Assembly (NCBI RefSeq): GCF_002201515.1
Contig: NZ_CP021421.1
Coordinates: forward strand, 806,001 to 870,000
DNA from: Muribaculum intestinale
Lineage (GTDB): Bacteria; Bacteroidota; Bacteroidia; Bacteroidales; Muribaculaceae
Direction: 5' to 3'
DNA: 64,000 bases
Positions 53,658 through 62,274 of this stretch are shown here, piece after piece (positions within the stretch are counted from its first letter, which is position 1; every line of letters starts with the position of its first letter). The notes below the pieces were generated by a model. That model had not been told where the DNA came from and made no database searches. It saw only the letters and a list, made by a program, of their open reading frames with translations. The translations under genes were made by a program, and so were the position numbers.

Positions 53658-53665
53658 CAAATTTA
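53658..53665 (-). promoter_or_regulatory. Candidate -7 element of der
   Basis: On the minus strand this is TAAATTTG, an exact match 27 bases before the der start. A TTG at 53684-53682 is spaced only 16 bases away, so the -33 element is uncertain. Confidence 0.5.
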
Positions 53666-53815
53666 ACATTTTTAAAGATAGCAACCTATCTTATCTCTCA
53701 ATATAAACAAGTCCGATTATCGATTAAAGACGCATTTAACACTTTTTAGGCAAATGAACACCCTGCATGGAATCCACTGCCGGATGACAGTCGGCATATA
53801 TTGCCATAATTTTGG

Positions 53816-53823
53816 TAAATTTG
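53816..53823 (+). promoter_or_regulatory. Candidate -7 element of the phosphatase genes
   Basis: TAAATTTG lies 28 bases before ATG 53851. Another match, TAATTTTG, lies at 53807-53814. Either could serve the phytase-type gene and the alkaline phosphatase gene downstream. Confidence 0.5.
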
Positions 53824-53850
53824 CACATACAATCTATCCAACAACTCAAT

Positions 53851-55161
53851 ATGATGAAAACCTCTCTACGTTGCATTCTTGCCGGATTCGCATCCTGCAC
53901 AATACTATACGCCAATGCGTCCCCTCTTCAGCCAAAGTCTGTGGATGAGTTTACAGGCCAAGAATTATCGGCACAGTACTATGCGTATCCGTATACCGAC
54001 AGCCCTGCCCCGGCTCTCACACCTGCGCCTGACGGTTATGAGCCGTTTCATATCGAACACTACGGACGCCACGGTTCGCGCTGGCTTATCGACCAGAGGG
54101 ACTATGAATACCCTGTGGCCGAACTTGAGAAGGCTGAACGCAACGGATACCTCACACCACTTGGCAAAGAGACTCTTGAACTGCTTCGCGACATAGCCGC
54201 CAAAGAACAGGGACGCTGCGAGGAACTTACCGACATGGGGGCTCTACAGCATCAGCTCATCGGTGAGCGAATGGTAAGGAATTTCCCTCAGGTGTTCGCA
54301 CCGGGTTCGACAGTCAACGCAAAATCGACGATAGTGATACGCTGCATACTGTCGATGGTCAACGAGCTTAACTCAATCAACAAACTGGCACCCGGAGTAA
54401 AAGTGCTTGCCGACGCAAGTAATGCCGACATGCGCTACATGAATTTTGACGATACGACCGGAGTAAAGATTCGCAAGGCAGCAAAGAAAAAAGAACTGAA
54501 AAAGTTTCAGGCAAAATATCCGGAAAAAGGAGTCTTTCTAACCCGACTCATAACAAATCCGGAATTTATACGCGACAGCATTGACAACAGCCGGGTCGAA
54601 CGACGCCTGTGGCGTGTGCTCTCCAACATGCAGAGCCATATAGGGATGCCATGGCTTACCGACAGGGTGTTCTCCCGCGAGGAGCAGCACGGCCAATGGA
54701 TGCGCTCCAACGCCAACTGGTTTGTCGAAGCAGGCAACAGCAAGCTGACAAAAAACAGAGCGCAATACAGCCAGCGCCATCTCCTTCGCAACTTTATCGA
54801 AAGCGCCGATACGGCTGTAGCATCGCCACGTGTAAGCGCCAATCTGCGGTTCGGTCACGACGGTATGGTGTTGCCGCTTACCGTACTGATGGAGATAAAC
54901 GACTATGCCCGGGAAATCAACAGCCTTGACCAACTTGAGCAGTCGCGTTGGTACTGTCAGGACATAATACCTATGGCCGCAAATATCCAGATGATTTTCT
55001 ACCGCCCGACAGACTCTATCGCCACCGACGATGTGCTGGTAAAGGTGCTTCTCAACGAGAATGAGATTGTACTTCCAGGTACACCTGTAAGCGGACCTTA
55101 CTACCGGTGGAAAGACCTCAGAAAATATTATCTTGAAAAACTTGACTCATTCAAAGAATAA
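53851..55161 (+). CDS. Histidine-type acid phosphatase (MINPP/phytase-like)
   Basis: This 436-residue secreted phosphatase belongs to the histidine acid phosphatase clan. After a signal peptide (ending ILYANAS), the nucleophile motif is HYGRHGSRW near residue 72. The catalytic HD pair is in RFGHDGMVLPL near residue 333. Spacing and the long alpha-domain resemble multiple inositol-polyphosphate phosphatases, which Bacteroides uses to degrade phytate. ATG 53854 is an equally good start. The alkaline phosphatase gene begins 3 bases downstream, so both are likely made together. Clan sure, substrate inferred. Confidence 0.88.
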   Translation: MMKTSLRCILAGFASCTILYANASPLQPKSVDEFTGQELSAQYYAYPYTDSPAPALTPAPDGYEPFHIEHYGRHGSRWLIDQRDYEYPVAELEKAERNGYLTPLGKETLELLRDIAAKEQGRCEELTDMGALQHQLIGERMVRNFPQVFAPGSTVNAKSTIVIRCILSMVNELNSINKLAPGVKVLADASNADMRYMNFDDTTGVKIRKAAKKKELKKFQAKYPEKGVFLTRLITNPEFIRDSIDNSRVERRLWRVLSNMQSHIGMPWLTDRVFSREEQHGQWMRSNANWFVEAGNSKLTKNRAQYSQRHLLRNFIESADTAVASPRVSANLRFGHDGMVLPLTVLMEINDYAREINSLDQLEQSRWYCQDIIPMAANIQMIFYRPTDSIATDDVLVKVLLNENEIVLPGTPVSGPYYRWKDLRKYYLEKLDSFKE

Positions 55162-55164
55162 ACC

Positions 55165-56538
55165 ATGAAAAAATTTGCATTAATAACCGCATTTTTTCTG
55201 TCGTTATCGTCAGCAGCCGTAGCTCAAGAAGCGAAATACATTTTTTACTTCATCGCCGACGGCATGGGCATGGGCCATGCCATGGGAGCAGAGGCCTACA
55301 ACCGGACGGTAGCAGGTAATGACACGCCGCTGATGATGATGCAGTTTCCGGTTGCATCGCAGTGTACCACACACTCGGCATCGTCACCGGTGACCGACTC
55401 GGCTGCAGCCGGCACAGCCCTGGCCACAGGCATAAAGACCACCAACAGCATGCTGGGAATGGCTCCGGACTCATCCCATGTCAACTCAATTGCTGTAGAC
55501 CTTCAGAAGAGGGGCTACGGCATAGGCATAATCACAACCGAAGATGCCGACGACGCTACTCCGGGAGCATTCTACGCCCATGTGCCGAACAGGGGTATGT
55601 TCTATGAAATAGGATGCGATGCCGCGAGGTGCGGTTTCGATTTCATCGCCGGACGTAGTCTGCGCGGAACCGTGCGCGACGGCAAAGCGACCGATCTCGA
55701 AAAGAGATTTGCCGACAACGGTGTGGATGTAGTGCGCGGACTCGATGCTCTGAGCCGTTCAAAGTCTGAAAAAGTGATGCTGCTCGACAGTATCGCTTTC
55801 CCCGACGTGTGGTACTACACTATCGATTCAGTGCCGGGGCTCACGCTTGCATCAATGACCGAGGCATGCATGAAACATCTTGAAAAGAACGGCCGCGACA
55901 AGTGGTTTATAATGGTAGAAGGTGGCAATATCGACCATGCCGGGCATGCCAACGACGCCGGAACGGTAATAAAAGAGGTGCTCAACTATGACGATGTGAT
56001 ACGCATGGCCTACAACTTCTATCTCGCACACCCCGATGAGACTCTGATTGTAGTCACCGCTGACCACGAGACCGGAGGTATGGGTCTCGGCAACAACTCT
56101 CTCGGCTACAACCTGCAGCTCAAGCATTACGACCACCAACGCATATCCAAGGAGCGTTTTACGGTGTATTGTCGCGATATAATAAAATCGGGCAAGTCAT
56201 ATTCGTGGGACGAGATGAAAGGATTCCTGACCGACAAACTCGGATTCTGGGCATATGTGCCGGTAAGCGACAAGGACACCGAGCGCCTACAGGCTATTTA
56301 CGACAAGGCAATCACCCGCAACGAAGGCACCGACAACCACACGTTGTACAAGACGTTCGACCAGTTTACCGAGGCCGTGTACGATGTGCTCGACAAAGCT
56401 ACCGGCATCGGCTGGACATCCAACAAGCATACCGCCGGACTGGTGCCTGTATATGCCGTCGGGGTCGGAGCCGAGCGCTTCGCTACATTCAACGACAATA
56501 CACAGATTCCCCATAAGATACTTGAAGCCGCGCGCTGA
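55165..56538 (+). CDS. Alkaline phosphatase
   Basis: This is a 457-residue secreted alkaline phosphatase. After the signal peptide (LSLSSAAVAQ) come FIADGMGMGH with the metal aspartate near residue 32, and VTDSAAAGTALATG near 74 with the nucleophile serine. Later zinc/magnesium ligands appear in MVEGGNIDHAGHAND near 251 and TADHETGG near 296. All metal ligands seem present, so it should be active. It follows the phytase-like gene by 3 bases and converges on a metallophosphatase gene. Together they look like a phosphate-scavenging set. Confidence 0.94.
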   Translation: MKKFALITAFFLSLSSAAVAQEAKYIFYFIADGMGMGHAMGAEAYNRTVAGNDTPLMMMQFPVASQCTTHSASSPVTDSAAAGTALATGIKTTNSMLGMAPDSSHVNSIAVDLQKRGYGIGIITTEDADDATPGAFYAHVPNRGMFYEIGCDAARCGFDFIAGRSLRGTVRDGKATDLEKRFADNGVDVVRGLDALSRSKSEKVMLLDSIAFPDVWYYTIDSVPGLTLASMTEACMKHLEKNGRDKWFIMVEGGNIDHAGHANDAGTVIKEVLNYDDVIRMAYNFYLAHPDETLIVVTADHETGGMGLGNNSLGYNLQLKHYDHQRISKERFTVYCRDIIKSGKSYSWDEMKGFLTDKLGFWAYVPVSDKDTERLQAIYDKAITRNEGTDNHTLYKTFDQFTEAVYDVLDKATGIGWTSNKHTAGLVPVYAVGVGAERFATFNDNTQIPHKILEAAR

Positions 56539-56560
56539 AACGCTGCGTAAAGCATCGACC

Positions 56561-56616
56561 AAATATTATCAGGGCGCGTATTGGAATCAATTCCAATACG
56601 CGCCCTGATAATATTT
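56561..56616. terminator. Bidirectional terminator, 26-bp perfect hairpin
   Basis: Arms 56561-56586 and 56591-56616 are perfect complements around a TCAA loop, between the convergent alkaline phosphatase and metallophosphatase genes. AT-rich ends give short T-runs in both directions. Confidence 0.88.
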
Positions 56617-56643
56617 TAGCCGCCATGCGGTCTATGTTAGAGT

Positions 56644-57639
56644 TTATTTGGCAGCACGGGGAAAAGCCGTGGTGTTTATTACATCGCCGCCGCGCAGACG
56701 CACCCATGTGTCAAGGCGCGGCTCTCCCTCGTGTAGAACGATAACTCTTGCACCGTTTTTACCAAGATGATTGTATACGGTCTTGCCGCCGGAATAGCGC
56801 CCGTAGCCGAGCATCACGCCTGCATACTGGGTCACGAAATCATTGTCGTGGTCGTGGCCGCAGAATACACCAAACACATCGCCCATCTCCTTTATCGAGG
56901 CAAACATGCCGCTGTTGGCCGCCTGGTGGCATATGTTCTCCCCTTTTGTGCCAAGGAGGAAGTTCTTAGGATCGCCGTGGGCGGCTGAGAACTCCTGCAG
57001 AGGGATGTGCATGAACATGAGCGAGGGCACAGGCTTGCCACCTGCCGCCTGCGTGCGCATCATGCTCTCGCCACGATACCACCCTATCTGGTCGTAGGTG
57101 AGCCATGCATATTTCCCGATTCCTGGCACGCGGGCGCCTGAATGGCTGTCGAGGCAATAAAGCGCTCCCACCACACGGTCGGAACCGTCGCTTCCAAGCA
57201 GACTCACCGAGTAGTCGGGGCTGTCGACGCCTTCGGGACGCGGAGGCATGATACATCCGGCCATCACCTGCATGGCGTCGTACATCTCGGGTAAAGTCAT
57301 GTCGAACTGCTCGTCGTGGTTGCCGAACACCATGGCCCACGGGAGTCCGCGGCGCACGATAGGCTCGACAAGCTCGGGGAGCGCCTCTCTTACCCCTTTG
57401 GAGTATACGAGGTCGCCGGTTATGATTACAAAGTCGGGATTCTCGGCCTCAAGCACTTCGTCCATCATCTCGGTGGCGGCATGCGAGGCTTTCTTTCCAT
57501 ACTTGTAGTGTGTATCGGTAAACTGCACTATCTTTAAAGTGCCGTCACTGTTAAATCTCAGCGAGGGCTGGGCAAATGCATCTCCGCATACAGCAAGAAG
57601 CACAGACAACACTGCCGCTAAATTCATAATTCTTTTCAT
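56644..57639 (-). CDS. Secreted metallophosphatase (calcineurin-like)
   Basis: This 331-residue exported phosphoesterase has the calcineurin-like fold. Start ATG 57639 gives a normal signal peptide (MKRIMNLAAVLSVLL, ending GDAFA). Metal-binding motifs are FTDTHYK near residue 40, ITGDLVYSKG near 73, FGNHDEQ near 104, MHIPLQEF near 205 and FCGHDHDND near 255. It resembles the Dcr2/purple-acid-phosphatase-like group. It is transcribed toward the alkaline phosphatase gene. A full consensus promoter ends only about 9 bases before the ATG, so the mRNA would have almost no leader. Substrate unknown. Confidence 0.92.
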   Translation of the reverse strand: MKRIMNLAAVLSVLLAVCGDAFAQPSLRFNSDGTLKIVQFTDTHYKYGKKASHAATEMMDEVLEAENPDFVIITGDLVYSKGVREALPELVEPIVRRGLPWAMVFGNHDEQFDMTLPEMYDAMQVMAGCIMPPRPEGVDSPDYSVSLLGSDGSDRVVGALYCLDSHSGARVPGIGKYAWLTYDQIGWYRGESMMRTQAAGGKPVPSLMFMHIPLQEFSAAHGDPKNFLLGTKGENICHQAANSGMFASIKEMGDVFGVFCGHDHDNDFVTQYAGVMLGYGRYSGGKTVYNHLGKNGARVIVLHEGEPRLDTWVRLRGGDVINTTAFPRAAK

Positions 57640-57647
57640 AAAACGCC

Positions 57648-57678
57648 CAAAGATAATAATTAGATTATGCTTAATCAA
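57648..57678 (-). promoter_or_regulatory. Promoter of the metallophosphatase gene
   Basis: On the minus strand TTG (57678-57676), a 20-base spacer and TATCTTTG (57655-57648) form a good promoter. The predicted transcription start is within a few bases of ATG 57639. Confidence 0.6.
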
Positions 57679-57769
57679 CTATTTCATATTGGTCATCGGA
57701 ACTTTTTATTACCAACATATCCTTTATATACACCATCACACATCCTTTCCGAACTTGTTTAATGAAAAA

Positions 57770-57817
57770 CGGTCAAATCTGGATTTACTGACAATCAACT
57801 ACTTCCGAATTTGACCG
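57770..57817 (-). terminator. Terminator of the FGE-like operon
   Basis: CGGTCAAAT (57809-57817 on the minus strand) pairs with ATTTGACCG (57770-57778) across a 30-base loop, followed on the minus strand by TTTTTC. It begins 36 bases after the FGE-like stop. Confidence 0.6.
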
Positions 57818-57852
57818 CATATGAATTAAGTTAATGACAAGTTCTATTCAGC

Positions 57853-58989
57853 TTAATCGGTGGTGAGCACCAGACGGAAACCGGTAGAGCGTTCGCGCAT
57901 GTTCTCCTCCACACGGCGGCGGTAGGCGTTGCGCAGCTGGTCGACATTCTCGCTGTCCCAGCCACCGCCGCGGCGCACACGGTTCTTGCCCGGAGAAGCT
58001 CCGAACTGGTCTACCACATCTTTCTTAGGATAGTCGTTCTTATAGTCCTCGCAGAGCTCCCACACGTTGCCGCTCATGTCGTATATGCCAAGTTCGTTGG
58101 GCTTGAGCGACTTCACAGGATTCGGACGCGACGAGCTGTTGATATACCAGTAGCCGACCTCCTCGGCAGTGTTGCTGCCGCTGTACTTGAAGTGGCCGGC
58201 CTGATGACCGCCTCGGGCTGCATATTCCCATTCGGCCTCTGTGGGGAGGCGGAATCTTACGCGGGTTATCTGGTTGAGAGCACGGATAAACTCTTTGGCG
58301 TCGTTCCAGCTCACGTTGGTCACCGGGAGCTGGGGGTCCTTGATGACAGAGGGATTGGAGTTCATCACATACTCCCAGAGTTCCTGTGTCACCTCGGTCT
58401 CTCCGATATAGAAGTCCTTGGAGATAGTGACCCAGTGCACCGGCTGCTCGTCGCCCTCGTGGCTCTCCTGCTCGGGAGTGGCACCCATTTTGTACATACC
58501 CGATTTTACTTTAATCATGTTGAATGTGACAGGCTGTCCCTGGTCGGCGGCCATTCCTCCGATTGATGCGGCGGCACGCGCGGGGAGAGTCACGGGCACA
58601 ACGTCGCCAAGGCCTTTTTTCTCCTGCGGCTTGGGCATCACGTTGAGTACATAGGTGGTATTGGCCTTAACGGCCTCGGGGAAGTCGTAGCGCAGGGGTA
58701 CATACTGCGAGGTCTTCACATTGAGCCAGTTGGAGCCTTCGGGCATATATATCCAGTATTCGCCGTCCTTTGGGTCGGCCTTTATGATATCGCCTTCGAA
58801 CGAGGCATCGGGCACGGCGAGTCCGAGGCGCACGAGCGCACAGGGATTGCCGTTGGCATCAGCCACCTGATGGACTACAGCGCTAAGGTCGGAAGCGTCG
58901 GGACGGAACTCGCGCACCATCAGCTCCTGAGCCATCGAAGAGGCTATGAAAAAGATTGTAGCAAGAATAGTTGTAACAATACGTTTCAT
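57853..58989 (-). CDS. Secreted SUMF1/FGE-like domain protein
   Basis: This 378-residue exported protein starts with a signal peptide (ATIFFIASSMAQ). An N-terminal domain (about 20-135, LMVREFRPDASDLSAVV to TTYVLNVMPK) is of a type often found in Bacteroidales surface proteins. A formylglycine-generating-enzyme-like domain follows from about 155: GMYKMGATPEQESHEGDE, PVTNVSWNDAKEF, FRLPTEAEWEYAARGG, GIYDMSGNVWELCEDY and RVRRGGGWDSE. The two active-site cysteines of true FGE are not seen, so it is probably a binding/structural member like GldK. It is the last gene of a minus-strand operon of at least six genes. Role unknown. Confidence 0.87.
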   Translation of the reverse strand: MKRIVTTILATIFFIASSMAQELMVREFRPDASDLSAVVHQVADANGNPCALVRLGLAVPDASFEGDIIKADPKDGEYWIYMPEGSNWLNVKTSQYVPLRYDFPEAVKANTTYVLNVMPKPQEKKGLGDVVPVTLPARAAASIGGMAADQGQPVTFNMIKVKSGMYKMGATPEQESHEGDEQPVHWVTISKDFYIGETEVTQELWEYVMNSNPSVIKDPQLPVTNVSWNDAKEFIRALNQITRVRFRLPTEAEWEYAARGGHQAGHFKYSGSNTAEEVGYWYINSSSRPNPVKSLKPNELGIYDMSGNVWELCEDYKNDYPKKDVVDQFGASPGKNRVRRGGGWDSENVDQLRNAYRRRVEENMRERSTGFRLVLTTD

Positions 58990-59024
58990 CAGTCAAAGGT
59001 TATTCTAAGGTTAAATTCAGTTTA

Positions 59025-60038
59025 TCAGTTGCGGTCGAGAGTAAACGAGGCCTTTTCGGCAGGGTCGGGCAATTTGAAATCGCCCATGGTGAAGGCTGTA
59101 TCCTGAAGGGGTTGCCATGTGCGTACGTGAATCTTGGGATGGTCCTCATCGTTGAAGTCCCATATGAGAAACACGATACCCTCGTCGGAATACCCCTTTG
59201 TGTGCCACTGCTGGCGCAGGGTAACACCGTAATAATTTGGCTTGGAGGCATGGCGCACCACACGGTAATCGTCAAACTTCACATTGACGTATCCGCCGCG
59301 GTTCTGTCTGTCGAATACAATCTTCAGTCGACTGAGATACTGCTGCTTGTTCTGCTTCACATATTCCACACGTGTAGGATTGGCCAGCGCGATATCACTG
59401 CGGCGGCGCTCGGTCACCACACGTCCGGTGATAATCAGAGCGTCGTCGCTGAAGAGATCGTCGAGCATGCGGATATCCTTCTGACAGTATGCGTTGCGCA
59501 GTTTCTCACACCAGTTGATTATCTGCATGCGGTTGGCGGCATCACCCAGGCGTGCGCCATCGCGCAGGAGTGTAAGATACTGTGTGTTTTCCATCGCGAA
59601 ATTGAAGTCGGAGATACGCCCTGTGGGGGTAAAGTCGAGCACGATTTCCTGAGCCATCGGCCCCTCGTAGGTATCGTCGATAGGCTTCATGTCGACCTGC
59701 TGGTTGCGCACCTGCAGGCCTCGCAGCGAGCCGTTGGAGTTCTTTTCTTTAAGAAGTTGTCCTACATACTGGTCCTGGGCAGTGGTGAAGTGCACATTCT
59801 CCCATGTCATTACAATCGACTGCTTGGCATCCTGTGTGAGGTCAATGCCGGTGAAGTTTATGTCACCGCCGGTCATTGCAGCCGCATTGATAGCCGTAAA
59901 TAGATTGGAGACATTCTGCTCTATGGCCGACTTGACCGCCGGGCTCACCGTGGTGGGAGCCAGCCGGAAGTCGTAGGCACCCTGAGCCGATGCTGCCAGC
60001 CCGAGGGCGAGAAAGATAAGTGAAATGTATTTTTTCAT
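59025..60038 (-). CDS. Secreted protein with C-terminal NTF2/SnoaL-like domain
   Basis: This 337-residue exported protein starts at ATG 60038, chosen because the signal peptide (MKKYISLIFLALGLAASAQG) begins there although the frame is open 21 codons further up. The N-terminal half contains TVSPAVKSAIEQNVSNLF and strands such as QEIVLDFTPTGRISDFN. Residues ~190-325 (NWCEKLRNAYCQKDIRMLDD, VTERRRSDIAL, VRHASKPNYYGVTLRQQWHT) resemble an NTF2/SnoaL-like alpha+beta fold, often a binding or small catalytic domain. It lies 35 bases before the FGE-like gene. I do not know its function. Confidence 0.75.
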   Translation of the reverse strand: MKKYISLIFLALGLAASAQGAYDFRLAPTTVSPAVKSAIEQNVSNLFTAINAAAMTGGDINFTGIDLTQDAKQSIVMTWENVHFTTAQDQYVGQLLKEKNSNGSLRGLQVRNQQVDMKPIDDTYEGPMAQEIVLDFTPTGRISDFNFAMENTQYLTLLRDGARLGDAANRMQIINWCEKLRNAYCQKDIRMLDDLFSDDALIITGRVVTERRRSDIALANPTRVEYVKQNKQQYLSRLKIVFDRQNRGGYVNVKFDDYRVVRHASKPNYYGVTLRQQWHTKGYSDEGIVFLIWDFNDEDHPKIHVRTWQPLQDTAFTMGDFKLPDPAEKASFTLDRN

Positions 60039-60076
60039 ATCGTATATTTGCACATTTATGGTATATTGATATCTGT

Positions 60077-60994
60077 CTATCTGGCTCTCGGAGTAAACCA
60101 TACGGCATACTTGCCGCCGTAGGATGCAAGATGGTCGACACCGCCCGACACATAGTTGTGACGATTGTCGTCGGAGGCAGGGCCGAGCAGAGCCACAATC
60201 GAGCCGGATGCATCGATTATGAGCCAGTGGGAGCCGGCTGCGTCGCGACAGGTAGGGAGAGCCCCAAATCCGCGAATCTTGCCGGTAGTCTTGTATACAT
60301 TGAGCAGATAAGCGGCCTTGCGCGCGTCGGCCGACTCTAGAAGTTCGGAAATCATGTCGCTAAGCTGTCCGCTGTCGGCTGGATTACCATGGCAGGAGAT
60401 TTTTGTCTGAGAGGACGAAGGCTGATCGAATACATTACCGAAAAGCATACCGAGAGCCGCACCCCCCATGGCCTGCTGTTCGGGCGACACTTCGGCATAG
60501 TCATCCTCGACCGACGTCTCGGGTTGTGGAGCTACAGTGGCCTGGGTATTTTCAGCCACAGGCTGCATAACGGCCGGCTCCGGCTGAGCCACCACAGATT
60601 CAGGCTGTGTGGCAACGGGCTCTTCAGCCACAGTATTCTCCACAGCCAGAGGAGCGGGTGCCGAAGAAGAGAATGTCGCTACAGGTATGTAGCCAAACAC
60701 GTAAGTGGCGTTGCCACGCTTGGCATTGATGTACTTTATCGCACCGAGTTCGGCTGCTGCCACACGGCGCGACTCGCCGCTCTCCTCCAGATATTCGTTC
60801 ATAAAATTGGAAAGCGTCAGACACACGGTCTCGCGTGCCTCGTCGGCATTCTCCATAGTCGACTCGGCAAACACATAGCCCGGGTCGAGCTTGATTTTGT
60901 TGATCTCCTTTGTCTGCGACTCGCTCTGCGCAAACGACGCCATAGCGACGCATCCTACAATGATGGTGAAGACCAAACGATTCAATTCTTTCAT
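60077..60994 (-). CDS. Uncharacterised secreted protein with Pro/Val/Glu-rich linker
   Basis: This 305-residue exported protein starts at ATG 60994, before a signal peptide (LVFTIIVGCVAMASFAQ); the frame is open far upstream, but that part lacks protein character. An N-terminal domain (about 22-115, with ARETVCLTLSNFMNEYLEE) is followed by a low-complexity linker rich in EPVATQPE-type repeats (about 125-185). A C-terminal domain then has LLNVYKTTGKIRGFG and SHWLIIDASGSIVALLGP. No known family is recognised. It sits 38 bases before the NTF2-like gene in the same operon and may be a cell-envelope component. Confidence 0.72.
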   Translation of the reverse strand: MKELNRLVFTIIVGCVAMASFAQSESQTKEINKIKLDPGYVFAESTMENADEARETVCLTLSNFMNEYLEESGESRRVAAAELGAIKYINAKRGNATYVFGYIPVATFSSSAPAPLAVENTVAEEPVATQPESVVAQPEPAVMQPVAENTQATVAPQPETSVEDDYAEVSPEQQAMGGAALGMLFGNVFDQPSSSQTKISCHGNPADSGQLSDMISELLESADARKAAYLLNVYKTTGKIRGFGALPTCRDAAGSHWLIIDASGSIVALLGPASDDNRHNYVSGGVDHLASYGGKYAVWFTPRAR

Positions 60995-61086
60995 ATTTTC
61001 CTTGCAAAAAAATCGTAGATAAGAGAGGCGTGATAATAACTTCTGCGGCAGGACTACCACCGCAATGGGTATGGGTAACGTGATTG

Positions 61087-62217
61087 TCAGTCGTCGAAAA
61101 GCGAAGCTACGCGCGACATCGGTATATAGGGTGTAAGTCGGCAGGCCATAGTGCCGTGTCGGCTGTCGAGTTCCGAGACATTGGCGGTGACGCGCATCAG
61201 ATGGCAGTAGCCCTCGGAAGGATTGCGCATCACGAGGTAGCATGTGGCCACCGGGTCGGTGAAATCGCCCACTCCGAAGAACGGCACGCAACCGCAGCTA
61301 CGGAAATAATCAAGGGCGGCATTGACCGGCACGGTCACTGTAGGGAGCATGTTGTAGCCGTCAACCTTCATCTCAAACGAGAAGTCGTTGGGCAGTGTGC
61401 CCGTAACGAGCAGCGTGGCAAGAGTCTCGAGGGGATAATCTCGGGTATATATCGGCACAAAGAGTGAATCGGAATCCTCGGCCAGCATGTAGTAGCGGTT
61501 GGATGTGAGATTGTCGAGCAGATACGAGTCACCAGGAAGTATGTAGTAATTCTTCCGGTAAATCGGCACAAGCTCTTCGCGCGACGTCAGCGTGTCGACT
61601 CTCTCGCGGCTCCCTTTCCACGCCTGGATATCGGCTACAAGGCGGCGCTCGTTTTCAGGCATCGAAGTGCCGTGGAGCAGCTCGTATTCAATCGGAAACT
61701 CGATATAATATACCGGGGTGTCCTCTTTATGCCATTCCACTCTGTAGCGCCGTCCGCCTATATCGGCCACCGATAGAAGGAGTGTAGAGTCGGAGGCATA
61801 GGAGCGCAGACGCGAGAATCCTGATTCGGAACATGTCACCTCATCCTCGGCAAGCATCGCCCCCACGCTCTTCACCCGCTTGACCGGCAGTTCGGCATCG
61901 AGGGCATATCGCTCCAGAAAATCGAATACCTGCCGGTAAGGCATATGCTCACGCTGACTGTCGGAAAACATACGGTAGCCTACATGCACCACGCGACCGT
62001 CGGATATGTCGATACGCACCGGGCGCTTTTTGAATTCCAGCATAAGGGTCGTGTCGGCGCTCTCCCAGGCATACTGCTGGTCGAGGTCGTAATCAAGGGC
62101 ATCGACCATGCGCTCGAGGCAGTCGGCATCATACAACACAGGTGCACCAAACGCTGTCGGCCCACCTAAGGCCGACAGCGTCAGTACAGCTGCTGTTATG
62201 TTGGCGAAAAATTTCAT
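61087..62217 (-). CDS. Uncharacterised secreted protein
   Basis: This 376-residue exported protein begins with a signal peptide (ITAAVLTLSALGGPTAFG). The mature part is alpha/beta without an obvious repeat. Features are YDADCLERMVDALDYDLDQQ at the start, a strand-rich middle (TPVYYIEFPIEYELLHG) and a late segment RSCGCVPFFGVGDF. A cluster of cysteines (about residues 33, 128, 315-317, 337, 350, 362) could form disulphides in the envelope. I do not recognise the family. It is the middle gene of the long minus-strand operon, 57 bases after the zinc-ribbon/anchor gene. Confidence 0.72.
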   Translation of the reverse strand: MKFFANITAAVLTLSALGGPTAFGAPVLYDADCLERMVDALDYDLDQQYAWESADTTLMLEFKKRPVRIDISDGRVVHVGYRMFSDSQREHMPYRQVFDFLERYALDAELPVKRVKSVGAMLAEDEVTCSESGFSRLRSYASDSTLLLSVADIGGRRYRVEWHKEDTPVYYIEFPIEYELLHGTSMPENERRLVADIQAWKGSRERVDTLTSREELVPIYRKNYYILPGDSYLLDNLTSNRYYMLAEDSDSLFVPIYTRDYPLETLATLLVTGTLPNDFSFEMKVDGYNMLPTVTVPVNAALDYFRSCGCVPFFGVGDFTDPVATCYLVMRNPSEGYCHLMRVTANVSELDSRHGTMACRLTPYIPMSRVASLFDD

Positions 62218-62274
62218 TCGTCTATGGTATCTATTTGAGTGTTACATCAAATATGATACGCAACTCATGCCCGA

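Noticed and set aside
60995..61291. Long upstream extension of the 305-residue secreted protein frame
   Set aside because: The extension overlaps the 3' end of the preceding gene and lacks protein character, while a proper signal peptide starts at 60994.
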